This document shows positions 41,191 to 56,610 of a stretch of 64,000 nt of DNA, piece after piece; position 1 is the first letter of the stretch, and each line of letters starts with the position of its first letter. The notes under the pieces are model-generated. The model was not told the DNA's origin. It did no database searches and saw only the letters and a program-made list of their open reading frames with translations. Both the position numbers and the translations under genes were made by a program. Source of the DNA: Apostichopus japonicus (lineage: Eukaryota > Echinodermata > Holothuroidea > Aspidochirotida > Stichopodidae); NCBI RefSeq assembly GCF_037975245.1, contig NC_092576.1:42654611-42718610 (forward strand), written 5' to 3'.

Positions 41191-42605
41191 TGTCAGGGGT
41201 GTAATTTCTCTTGTACTGTTGTAGCGCACTGTGCATGTCGCACGGTATATGGTCTTTAAGGATAAGTACTTATCATGAGTGGTCAGTGAGGCGCTCAGCA
41301 ACCCCGGATTAAAGGGACTGTACATGGACACAAAAGGTTAAAATCTGAAAAGCGGGTTTTAGCATTCCAACAACAAACTTTGGGTGGATTTAGGATTTGG
41401 TGATTTTGGGCGGAAGTTGACCATCAGAACTAAGGCGGTACGGTTGCATACGATTTCCAAGTGCCAAGAATCTTACTAGGGTGATTTTACCTTGTCGAAG
41501 AGGAAAATTGAGGAAAGTTTCAACAATAAAGTTAACTGGATAGTTATTGTGCCAGGAAATGTGTTTTATTCACGACCATTTCTGTAGGTATTTATTCTTT
41601 GCTATGTGTATGTGGGGTTGAGGTTTGTAATTATGCCATGTTAAGTAAATTTTATGGATATGCAAATGACTTGTTGAACGACCCAACTGGTAACATTTGC
41701 AGGGCATTAACGGTTTTCGTATTTCAATTCTTTGATATATCAGATATGGGTAATTGTTAAAGATACTGGTCAAGGTATTAGTGAATGAATATTTACCGCC
41801 AATTAAGGCGTGTCGTGTAGGCGAGCCGCTATTTTGTTTTGTTTGAGAAGTTCATTGGCATCAGCCATTTTGTTTTCGGCGATGCTAATTTATTAAAGAT
41901 TTATGAATCATAATTTACAATTATAGTATGCAGTGGATAGTTCTGAAACATCGGGGTTAATTGCATCATATCTGGCTTCATTTTAGAATGTGGTTTTCTT
42001 ATATTCTATTTGTAAAGGGTCTTTTGTACCGGGTACTGAGAGGGTCACCCAGGGTGCGCAGTCCGGAGCAGAGGCTGGACGTGAAGGTGACAATCCGTGG
42101 ATTCGGAATTGCCTGTATTCAATATTACAATTTGATTAGCGTACCGGGAGAAATAAACGTGTTGGCATGGAACGTGTCAACAGACGATTTTGGTGAATAT
42201 TTTTTGGTGAACACTCATACAACTCAACTCGCGGGGAATACACTTTAAGCGAGTCGGATCATATCAAGGTAAACAGAATAATAACTTAAATTTAAAGACG
42301 ACAAAGCTCATAACTATGGAAATGAAGATAGCGTTCTTTCGCGGTGTGGATCACTCACTCCGGAAACATATGGAAGCAACCTTAACTTAATTCATATTTT
42401 TTTGTTTAAATTGTAATTGTATTGTGTGTAATTGTATTGTGTGTAATTGACCCTGTATATATAGTATGATAGTAGTCAACAAGAAGGCTGAAATTTACTA
42501 TTTGCCTCGTGTGTTTATTGCAATTTCTTTGACAAGACAATCAAGGTTCAAAATAATTTAAATGAAACATCGTTGCGCGTGTGACGCAGTGGTCACAACG
42601 TGACA
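41191..42605 (+). repeat. Putative 3' LTR
   Basis: It starts TGTCAGGGG immediately after the polypurine tract and the last good end is TGACA at 42601-42605, giving a 5 bp inverted terminus TGTCA/TGACA and a length of about 1.4 kb. Candidate AATAAA signals lie near 41525 and 42150. The right edge is uncertain because the 5' LTR is not present for comparison. Confidence 0.55.
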
Positions 42606-44253
<1,648 letters not shown>

Positions 44254-45183
44254 TTATTTTCAAGGCAGTATTGAATGTCCATGACCACTATAAATACGAC
44301 GTCATATTTTCATTGTTTGCTCCCTCTCAGCAGTAAAATGACAAGATAGTCCACTCTCTGCCGCTCTTCTTGAAAGAGGTCGAACTTAAGAGTGGCAAAA
44401 GGGAACCTGCTTGATGTACACTTTTCAACATTACCATAAGATAACCTTAAATAAATAAATTTAAACAAAATGACACGCATTCAAAATTGGGATCACAAGT
44501 AGCTATTTTTTTGCCCCAAACAATCTTAACAATTGGCATAGGCCTACTCATGCAAGTGACGAACTGTGCAAAAAAATATATGTGCCTGAGTGAATATACG
44601 AGCCGTAATGTTAACAACTCTATTGCAATGTTATTACTCTAAAATAAAACCAAATGAGTTGTAACCTGCTAGACTGATCTGTAACGATAGAAAGGTAAAT
44701 AAAGTACTACTATAACTAGCTTAATTCTATGACCTACATGTAGGCAAAACATACAGTATAAACAACGCTGCGCTAATTGGATTGAGCTGATATTTAATTA
44801 TGACTGGGCCTATACATGAAGTCATAAGTAGCTTAGTTTGTACGTACACTTCAAATCGCCTGATCCAATCTTCTCATAAAACAAAGTAAAACACGGTTCC
44901 ATGGTATATAAAGATCACTATGGCTTTCGGCACACAGCTTTATAGTTGAAGTAATTCTAGATTGTGTATGTCATAATGCAGCATATAGTTTAGTGCAGAG
45001 CGCAAACCCGGAACCGATATTGCCCTACAACAGTCATAGAATAATCACGCGATCTATCTATAACGGACACAAAATCATCATCATGTGAGTTCAATGCTGT
45101 CTACCATGCACTGCCGGTTGAGCCGACGGAAGGATGCAATAAAATTTAATCCTTTAGCTCTTAAATTGATCCCAAAGAAACCC

Positions 45184-45185
<2 letters not shown>

Positions 45186-45267
<82 letters not shown>
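45186..45267. repeat. (TA)n microsatellite, about 82 bp
   Basis: An uninterrupted TA array, the middle one of the cluster of three. Confidence 0.95.
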
Positions 45268-45273
<6 letters not shown>

Positions 45274-46014
45274 CCAATGCGAAAACATTCACATTAAAAA
45301 TACTCCCTAGAAATGTGAGTTTTGCGTATGGTATACCCATTCCTTTACTCCTTTCCATTCCCACATACCTATCGTTTATCCCTACATAGTTATATATGTT
45401 CCCAGTACTCAATGAATGTGTCGATGAGCCCCATGGTTTGTTTTAAGAAAGATCAGTTTAGGCCCACCTGTGCTAAAGATGAGACCATGTTTCCTGTGTG
45501 GTCTCTGGCAGGCTCTACTACACTATATTACTTGCCTTGTTTGATGAGAACAATAAGTTACATCTAGGGTAACTTAAGTATTCCGTGTGAGACAATTATT
45601 AGTTGTCAACTTCCCCTGCCCCCTCCCCCCGCATTTGGGGTTCCATTACAAGGAATCCAGTATTAATTGACCAGTCTGTGTATTATTCTCCCTGTATGTG
45701 TTAACAGTAACCGAGGTTATGTTGTGCCCTGTGTAACTTCTGGTGTAATGAGCAAATTTTGTAAGAAGAAGCTGGGTCTGCCTCATAGAGAAAATAAAGT
45801 TCCCAGAGTTTCTCTTCGTGTGAAAATGATTAACAACATCTAAGTTTGAAAGCATATCTATCATTCATCAAGACAATATAAGCTGCCATACATCTATAGT
45901 AGAGGGCCAGAACGACAACAGAACTGATTATATTGATTTCTAAACAGGTAAAATTTCATCTTTAATCTTTGCACTAGACTCATCAAGAACCTATTCATTT
46001 ATTATGTATGCGTA

Positions 46015-47476
<1,462 letters not shown>

Positions 47477-48257
47477 CTAGTTTTGTAGATGATGTTTTGA
47501 AGCTCGGTTGAAGGAGTGCGGTTGTGATGGAATGATTTGTAGTACTTTTTTCCGTTCTTTTGTAGTTGCAGAACGACGAATACCGGAAGTAATCCATAAA
47601 ACGGCTTTCAGAAAACTTTCAATTGTGTGATATTTAAGTGGATAATTTTTGCCACAGAAATCATTAATGGCATTTATTAAATCATTATAATCGCCATTAA
47701 TCACTGTTAAGTCATATGATTCGTTTCAAGTAACATTAGAACCTAATTAATAAAGCTGAGCATCCTATGAGCAGAATAATCACGTTTGCTGATATTTATT
47801 CCATTGTAAGCACTGGATTGTGCGTTGTAATTGATAACATTATTGTATACAGGAAGATGATCAGTGACGATATAAATTAATCTTCCTGAAATATTATTAA
47901 AACATTCATCCTTACACAATATGGTATCAATTAGCGTAGAAGAATAATTTACATTATTGAATGCTTGGATATACATGGCATGAACAAACTGCTGTACACA
48001 TTAACCCAAAACATTGTTGTAACATCCGTATATTTGAGTAGATTAAAATTGAAGTCTAATTCCATAGAGAAGTAAAATCCTCGCTGAAGGCAGATATATA
48101 GAACCACCGTGCAGTCTGTATATAACACACTGTCACTGACTATACAACGATCAGGGAACGTGATTTTATAAAATAACTCAAACTGGTTGGAGTCTGGTAT
48201 AACGTCTGATAGTTTTTGTAGAATGGATACAACTATGTATATTGAAACCATTACCAC
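47477..48257 (-). pseudogene. LINE remnant: endonuclease 3' part and linker
   Basis: Read on the minus strand, three consecutive broken frames contain MELDFNFNLLKYTDVTTMFW (for GDFN-type), STLIDTIL and ISGRLIYIVTDHLPVY (for the SDH motif of AP-type endonuclease), then WITSGIRRSATTKERKK, typical of the linker before LINE reverse transcriptase. Frameshifts separate the pieces, and no reverse transcriptase motifs follow at lower coordinates. The remnant is from a non-LTR retrotransposon, possibly CR1/L2-like. Confidence 0.65.
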
Positions 48258-50519
48258 CGTTTCTTTAAATCCTCACAGCCAACATGTATGAAATTATAAT
48301 TTGTTATTTTTAAAATACTAACTACAGTTTTATTATTAACCCTGGTCTCAGTCACGACTATTACTGAGAAGTCGGAGTAGTGAATTAGAAATTAAACTAG
48401 GCCTACAAATATGATAAATGAAACTAACAATGCTTCCCTCATTAACATAACAGCAAGCACGATAAGTATTGCTGTATGTCATTGAATACATTAAGTTGTT
48501 TACTGCTAAAATAAAGACACCCTCGATGGATTCGGTTTCCTTTTGTCATTTCCTTGATTTCTTGTGCATATTTATCGAGCTTGCATTCCAGGTTATTATT
48601 TCGTGCGCTGTTCTCTATGTTGTACTTGAGAAAGCGTTCCGACGTTTATCCAAAGCCCTATCAACGCCTGCTTGCATCATCACTTCAAGCTTAAGGTTTG
48701 AAAACACTGTAGCAAAAAAACTACGAGTTATGCGATTTCTCCCTCCTATGTTTTACTTAAACTTCCACTGAGCTCCGAGGAGGCAACACATTATTGTTAG
48801 AGCCAGGCGGCACAACGTTTACGTAATATATGTTTTATCAGTATTGTAGTACGCGTGCGCGCTACAATATTGGCATTACTTGCCAAGTGATCGAAACCTA
48901 CATGACTGGACGTTGCAAATTAACGTTTTATATAGTCTCCGTATATTTGCAGTTACAGAGGCTAGCTGCGAAGGCAACTTATTCTGAAAATTTCACGGCG
49001 CTCCACCACTGCTCCTGGTACGCTTTGTAAATTAGACTCAACGGGAGACCTCACATATCATTTAAAACAAATTGTAAACCAGACTAAATTGTTTCTTTGA
49101 GATGAGGCTTGCTCCTGGATGTAATTCCACTACAATAGTGCCTCAAAACATGAAATTACGATGCAGTGTATGTTGAATTTGAAATGAATGATGAATTTAG
49201 TACACAATTGGGGGTTCGGGATTGTACAATACGCATTGCAAGTTTGTACAGGTACCATCGCTATTGGCCTTAGAGCCTAGATAATGCATCTAGCTTGCTA
49301 GCTATATTATACAGTACAGCCAACAGTAAGTGTGTATACAAGTTGCGTTGCGAATCAATATACTTTCTGATTTGATCGTGCTCTCCGGGTCTGTAGGAAG
49401 TTACGAAATATCTCGGGTCGCACAAATATTTAAAGTAAATACCGTTATGGTATCTTAATCATGTTGTAAGTTCAAAAGTGGTGACGGGGTTTACCCAAGT
49501 TGTTCACTATTTTTGGAATGCAACATCTCTTGTAATCAATCAAGATATTAGATACAATGCATACTTCTAAATTTGTTTCGTTTTCTTCTTTACCTTCTAA
49601 TTAAAAACAGTACTGACAGCGGGATGATTTCAAGGAGGAACAACTAAATGAATCAATAAAAAGAGGTGATCCACTATCGGAAACAAACAAACAATGGAAA
49701 AAACTGAAGCAACCAAGATAAAACATTCACAACTCTTACTTTCTTTTTAAGACGTTCAAAAAGAAAGTCACCATTTAAAACCTGTTTTAAGACGTATGAG
49801 ATGCTTGTGTATATTTTACACTTATGCATGTTCGTTTTTTTTTTTAAACTCAGATTGATTGATTTGTTGGTTTCTGCATGCTACGAGTGATATTTTAGCG
49901 CATTGAAACAACTGCCTGTTATAGTTTAATATTTAAACAACACTATGGATGCCGAGACGTAGGTACATTATCACTGTTTTACGTTTTCCAAATACTCAAA
50001 AATGCAAAATGAACTTATTTGTGATAATTGTGATTGTCAAATCACCGTCATATCATTATTCAAAATTCTTGCAGATAAAATCATTACTTTAAACAAAGTA
50101 GTTCGTTGTTCTATCATCGTAAGTCACGAACAGTAGTTAACTAAGATGTTTTTTTATTTGAACCAATAAATATAACAAAAAAACAAATAATACGTTTCTT
50201 ATAGAAAGCTGTTTAGTGTTTCAGGGATTTTTCTCTTCATCGGCAATACCAAATAAGACGTTACTCCTCCGTTTCGTAACTTGGGAGGCCATATTTTAAG
50301 GAGTTATTTTTCGTGTCGATTTCTCATTAGTATTGCATTTGATCTTTCGACCGTGAAAGAGCCTTAACCGTCTAGACTTTCGAGGTTCTAGAGGTAAAAA
50401 AGCCACTGGGAGCAAAAGCCCATGAAAACAGGGCGTTTTGCACGGGGGGCTCTGGCTGGGGCAAAACCCCTTATTGACAGTATGTGCCGATGGCTGCATA
50501 TTGAATATGTACCACATAA
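48258..50519. other. No recognised gene
   Basis: Mostly AT-rich. At 50370-50480 a GC-richer stretch with GGGGCTCTGGCTGGGGCAAA resembles the dispersed GC-rich repeats near 32040 and 55330. A reading frame at 48469-48771 with some hydrophobic stretches has no recognisable motif. Confidence 0.35.
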
Positions 50520-51520
50520 TATATACCCTACACTTCCTGTCCTTTAACTGTATGTATCATGTAATATGTAACTTACACTATACCGATGCCGGAGGTCATC
50601 TAATGGTATTGTCATAAAGTGATGTTATACCTCCTTTAAATTCTTATCAAACTCCGGCAAGTTCTATAACCCTTTGCACTTTGGACCCTCAAGTTTCCCC
50701 CTGTTAATTCCCACGGTTCCCGAATAAAGAAATACATTACAAATTGTTCGGTCCCATTTCAGACGTCTAGTTTAGGAAATCATATTTGCAGACAATGAAA
50801 AACATAACCGACATATTAGGACATCGTGTTGTTATCTTCTCGCACTTGATCGGTTCATTCAGTGATATATTTGATGAATAATGGTCCGAAATAGGTGATA
50901 TTGAAAAATAATGGTTCGGATACTCCGTCACATGTGACCCCAGGCTTTGCAACATCTGAGCAGTTCTGCATCCATCACTCATAATCAGTATACTACGGCC
51001 ATATACTTTATACCTATATGTTTTTAATCAGTTTTTTGAAGACATTTACAGCGTTAATATGAACATTTTATAGTCACAGAGAGCACAAATCATCTTGAAA
51101 TCAACAGTCCATTTTAATCATTTATTTGAGTAGAGTTTCTGTGAGCTAGGTTTCCGAAATAGCGAACCAAATAATTCCCTAGAGGCAACGAGATAGTATC
51201 ATCTCTACCATGCTACAGGCGACATTTGCCACAGTACAGCATGAACCGTATAATACATGACTAACACGTCCTGTCCTGTAACTGCATTTAACATGTAACA
51301 CGTAAATTGCACTACCAGTACATGTCCTCAAACTGTGTAACTTAAACTACCGGTACCTTGTTCCTGACAGCATATCATATATCATACATAACTTACATTA
51401 TACACACACCTGGTGTCCTCTAATGTTCAGGAATACATATATTATAATACTAGTAATCATGTAGGAGGATGTGCCCCCAGCCTACACCATTCCACTGTCC
51501 TCTAACGCTATTAAAATACC
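50520..51520. repeat. Diverged repeat units around CCTGTCCT(T/G)TAACTG
   Basis: A word set of the form CCTGTCC-TAACTG, ATGTAACTTACACTATACC and TGTCCTCTAA recurs imperfectly at about 50535-50615, 51265-51340, 51350-51430 and 51470-51520. It looks like an old tandem or dispersed repeat. The interval between (about 50620-51260) is unassigned. Confidence 0.45.
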
Positions 51521-54504
51521 TGTCCAGTATATGTTGATATTGGGACAAGGCAATTGTCTTCAGCAGAGGTGAGACACTAGCATATACAGAGCAGACAGCT
51601 AAAAGTCATGTAAATACTGAGTTAATAATACATACATATTTGGTTATCGGGTGAAAGTAATCATTTGCAACACCACGAGTTACACTAAATGTGTGCCTAA
51701 ACACGTAACCGACTGCGCTAACGTTGAACTCTTAATTAAATCGACTTATTACTTTTCTAATTACAGTACAATGTCACATAGTCACGGGTTTTATGTACAA
51801 TGCAATATATTACCTGCACAAAAGGCTCCAATGCAACATTTCTCTTGTATAACTGTAACTTAATAACGTGATATATGTTGTAATAGTGCAGTTGTAGTTA
51901 AACAAATTGATGAACTGAAATATTCTTCATAGTTCAATACGGTTACTCTACAATATTTTACAGTATCTTATCAGCTTTAGCTTGAATCACGATATAAATG
52001 GTATACAAAATATGTAACTATATAACGTGTTAATTTTACCATATGGAACTTGCTACGTCACTGCAATTTGGCATCATTATTGTTGATTTGAATCAAACAG
52101 CTCCTCTTGTAATGTACAACATAGACTGGTCATACGAATCAAACCTACTTGTTACGTTAACGGTAGAAACTAACGTCATCTCGCTCTGCAGTCTAATACT
52201 TGGAATTATTGTGTTTATAAGACTGCATGGCAAGAAACGATTTTTTTTTTCGCTGATGATCAATTTAATCTTACTTCTACCCGATTTTATCCCCTCGTTT
52301 ACTTTCCAGTCTCTAAAATTTAACATTACAAAATGGCGGAATGGTTCCCTATTTGTTTGTTCCGGTAACGATGTGATACAATATTATCCACGTACATACC
52401 TTATGGAATGAAACAACGTCTTCAATACTTCCTGTAGAATTGCAGTATTACAACCACTGAACAAATAGTTTCCTGTTTGAGAAGTTTTGTTTATAATTAT
52501 GTGTGTAGCATGTAACGTATGAACAGTCTTATATTTATAACATTGGCAAATGAATCAATAACAAGACTGATCCTCTTGATTTGATTCGCTCACAAACAAG
52601 TTCTATCGGACCGCCATGATGTCAGAGAGTGTACCGTGATATTATTGATGTAGTTGTATAAGTGTATTTAGTGTCGTTATCGACCCGATTCCCTCCTCTT
52701 TTTTTGATGTGAAGGAGGTATAGCAGTTTATGTAATGATTGATGGTGTCGTTTAATTCAGTTTTATTTCTGTTCAAGTGGGAAGTACCGCTATTTCCACC
52801 TTCCGCCGTCCCCACGTTTGCCAAAACCACGTCATACCCCCACAAGAATTTAACTTCCGTGGTTGACACTTCCGGTAACCACGCCATACTCCACCCGATA
52901 AATGGTAATATGCTATTACCCACACGGCTTATTATATACGCAAAAAAAAAACGAAATATTTAGTAGATGCAAAATAAAAGTGAATTGGTTGGATTCAAGC
53001 ACGCAATCTGTATACGGCTAAGAAGTTACCTGTATCGATTGACCTTAAATTTCCGCCCTTTGTTTTAAATCGCGCTCAGACTTCACTTACAGCTAAATTA
53101 CTTCCTTCCCAAGAGTACATCAACCATGTATTAAGGAAGAAAGTACCTATTAAAAACAGTCCCAGTACGTTTTTCAAATGACATCATGGGTTACACAAAC
53201 AAATGCTCACCTGCATTCATAGCGAAAATATGTTACTTTCAGATTTTGCATTTGGATAATTTACCTTTAAGATCATTTAATCTGTTGAAATGTTGATTGT
53301 TTAAACGAATTTGTTTTTTATTATTTATTTGATATCAAGAAAGCTAGATATTTGTGTTAAAGAAAATGACCGTCTGCAATTAAATATAAACCCAACGAAG
53401 TCCTTAGTTGCAGGCAAAAATAAATCCTCAACGTTGTAAATTGTTTATCACACTGCGAGTATTTTTAACTAATATTTTAATTAAATTAAATTAAATTTTC
53501 AGTACGTTTGGAAACTTCGTCAGAACGAAATTGCAAGACTGGGTTATAGTGCCTACCTTTAAATGATATTAATCCTTATTGATGGTACTACAATCTGAAA
53601 ATGTTGAAAGCAACGAACCCAATAAGTCAACACATCTGCTACAATTGTTGTTAGATCCGGGGATTCTACGACTGTATCAATGAGCTCGAATTATTAATAG
53701 ATGTATGCTTACTAAGTTCCTTGGGTGCTATATTACTTCTATTGTGTTTAAAAGTCGACTTATAAGTTGCTTCTACAGCTATTCCTATCACGTGAACTTT
53801 AGTAAGACTAGAGGTCAGTTATGACTGCAGACTTCAGGCTACATGTTTGTTCACTGTACTGCTGTACACTTGCAACAAAATATACCTGATCATGAAAAGG
53901 AGGGACCTAAAACAACATGTTACGAATTTAGTTCGTAGATAGTAATTATATCGTTTATTTAGCATTGTATAATGTAACTACGTATGAAGAGAGTTTAAAG
54001 GTGACTCATTTTGATATATAGTTACTGGTCGACTTTAAATCCTCCGCAAAGAAAATATTAAGATTATGACGCTGGCAGTGTATAACTTTCCAGTCATTAC
54101 CAAGGGCTGCAATTATCGCAAATGTTATTCTCGTTCAGTCTAGCCCTTCATAGCGTACCATATCCACGTATATCATACTGCATACACAACTTTATAAATT
54201 GTAATCTCTACTGTTGGCTTAATTCAACGTCTTTCATTGTCTATTTTACAGGTTATCAAATTCCGTAAACAGAATGTTAGCTACGCGTATGCTTGTTCAG
54301 AGCTGATCTCAAGATTTTCGGGATTGTCCGGTTTCTATTTTTGAAACTAATAGTGATAATATTGCGATTCCGGATGAATAAAGGTAATTGGATATACTCA
54401 GGAAACGATGTGAACTTCCCATGTTGCTTTTTCAAGCTACACACTGTATTGCACACAATTGCGCATTAATTGATCCCATAGAAGGTAATACACTATATCA
54501 GACA

Positions 54505-54505
<1 letters not shown>
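51521..54505. other. No recognised gene
   Basis: The plus-strand frame 52043-52411 (122 codons) contains a hydrophobic run LCSLILGIIVFIRL and LMINLILLLPDF that could span a membrane, but it has no homologue I recognise and no splice context. The rest is AT-rich without identifiable elements. Confidence 0.35.

Positions 54506-54571
<66 letters not shown>
54506..54571. repeat. (TA)n microsatellite flanking the 5.4 kb element, left
   Basis: A TA array ending exactly where the element terminus CCCAGG begins. Confidence 0.95.
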
Positions 54572-54573
<2 letters not shown>

Positions 54574-54579
54574 CAGGAG

Positions 54580-55135
54580 AAAATTCCTGTTAATACCTGT
54601 TACAATTTCAATTGGTTTTAACAGGAACCAACAGGGACTAACAGGTACCTGTTAACGACAACTGGTTTTAACAGGTATTGTGACCAAAACCAGATTATAC
54701 CAATTAATTGCCTGTTGCAACAGGTAAATTACCTGTAAGCTGTAACAGGTACCAATTGGTTTTAACAGGTACCTGTTAAACCAGTTGCTTTCAACAGGTA
54801 AAATACCTGTTGAAAACAAATGGTTTAACAGGTACCTGTTGAAAACAACTGGTTTAACAGGTAACTGTTGAAAACAACTGGTTAAACAGGTAACTGTTGA
54901 AAACAACTGGTTAAACAGGTAACTGTCGAAAACAACTGGTTTAACAGGTACCTGTTGAAAACAACTGGTTTAACAGGTACCTGTTGAAAACAACTGGTTT
55001 AACAGGTACCTGTTGAAAACTACTGGTTTAACAGGTACCTGTTGAAAACAACTGGTTTAACAGGTACCTGTTGAAAACAACTGGTTTAACAGGTACCTGT
55101 TACACCAGTTGCATTCAACAGGTACCAGTTGGTTC
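54580..55135. repeat. 29 bp minisatellite array, left arm of the element
   Basis: Irregular ACCTGTT/CCAGTT words lead into a regular array with period 29 bp from about 54815 to 55110. The unit has core AACAGGTACCTGTT, a perfect 14 bp palindrome, joined by GAAAACAACTGGTTT. Around ten units are visible, some with AGGTAACTG in place of AGGTACCTG. Confidence 0.92.
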
Positions 55136-56610
55136 AAATTTCTGTCTCCACTTTAAGGCACATAATGGTGGATCACCGTTGTCAGGGAAGGTTTATGAGG
55201 GGTGGGGGCTTGAAAATTTGTGTTTCTCATAAAGGGCTTATATGCAAAATAATGCAATTATTTCCTCTTTGCTCCCTTCGTTTTTTTCACCGTCGGACAT
55301 CACGTCCCCAAAATTTTTTGTGGAGGTACTCTTTCCCCTGCCCCCCCCCCTTTCCCCGCCCTCGCTGGCTTTGCCACTGCAAAGATGTGGTATAACATAT
55401 GTCTGATCACTGAATTGTTTATCCTATTTGGTACATTAAGGTAAAATGAAAAATTCACATTAAATTTATGAGAGAGTTCTTCCAGATAGTATATGAATAC
55501 GTAGCATATACACATACATCAAAAGATTGAGACGAGCTCGCATCTATATTTAGATCAGTGATTCATAGTCTAAGAAAGTAAGACACATATTGCCAAGTCA
55601 AGATCAAGATAAAAATAATTAATGTTTAAATTGTATTATGATTTAATTCTTTCTTATTTACTGTTGTTTTAAATTTTTGATATCAATTAATGATATTTGT
55701 AATTTTTAGTGACATGAAACTCAAATTGGGGCCAAAGACAATTTTTTAAATTTTTTCGATAATCACATTTTGTACGAGGTTGAACTTTGACATCAACACC
55801 ATATTCAATTTCGAAACTGAGGAGCAACGGCAACTTGCATTGCACAGCGTTAGCATTGCTTGGCATGGTTTAATACGATCACTCTAAGCAACTTTCAACT
55901 GTTAATCACCCAAGAAGATCTATAGAAGAATGGAAGTATTAACCGCCACCATCGGCCTACCTGTTGTTCCTTAAACTTGGAGGTAAAACTAACGTTAATT
56001 GTTAGGCCACTGGCACTTGTGACCGTTGTTAGGCTAGCGTTTCGCAATACACAAGTGCAATGACAGTGAGTAGCCTAGGTTTTCTATTGAGTACTGCAGT
56101 GCATTCTCAACACTAAACTGTGCATTCTAAACACCAATTAACAATGTGTTATGTGTGTATTGGGCTAGATTGAACAGTCGCACATAATCTTCTAATTTAT
56201 TTCCAAACAAATGCTGGGACTGAGTTTCAATACTGTAGTTTACTTGAAGCTTAGGTCTACACTCATTTGGTAAAGATTTCTTGAATTTCCCATGTGAATC
56301 TAAATGGGTAGGCTATGTGATATTGAATCAAACAAGGCTAGACCTTCAAACTTACTGTTACAGTAGGCTGAACAAATTATGTTGGCTAGTCACCGGTATT
56401 ATATACTTTAGTACTACTACTAGTAAGACTAAAAAAACGAGTGAAAGACAAACTGACTTAGTGTGACAAAGAACTGTTTCTTCTCTAGCCTAGGTCTAAA
56501 TAAGACTTGTTAAGCAAAATAACAACTTAAAACAATTAGGCCTATACATAAGTTGGCTCAGTGCATTTGTGTTTTGAAAATCTTGTATTTTTAGATCTTA
56601 AAAACAAAGA
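55136..56610. other. Element interior before the BEN-like exons
   Basis: A GC-richer stretch at 55165-55390 ends CCCTCGCTGGCTTTGCCACTG and resembles a separate dispersed repeat. The following 1.2 kb is AT-rich and may hold a promoter and first exon of the enclosed gene. No clear signals were seen. Confidence 0.4.

Larger units (their letters stand above)
38880..42605 (+). mobile_element. Gmr1-like Ty3/gypsy retrotransposon, 5'-incomplete and inactive
   Basis: Visible order is integrase 3' part, reverse transcriptase, RNase H, polypurine tract, 3' LTR. The standard gypsy order puts integrase last; this reversed order is typical of the Gmr1-like group reported from deuterostomes. Gag, protease, most of integrase and the 5' LTR are missing. 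The left border is approximate, where similarity fades near 38880-38930. Stops and frameshifts show that it is dead. Confidence 0.8.

Noticed and set aside
41961-42248. 95-codon frame inside the LTR
   Set aside because: No known LTR-encoded product fits, and the element is inactive. Considered chance.
52043-52411. Possible small membrane protein of 122 residues
   Set aside because: Hydrophobicity alone in AT-rich DNA is weak evidence. There is no motif, splice context or homologue I recognise.
54815-55110. CRISPR-like regular repeats
   Set aside because: Units are contiguous with no unique spacers, and the DNA is animal. It is a minisatellite.
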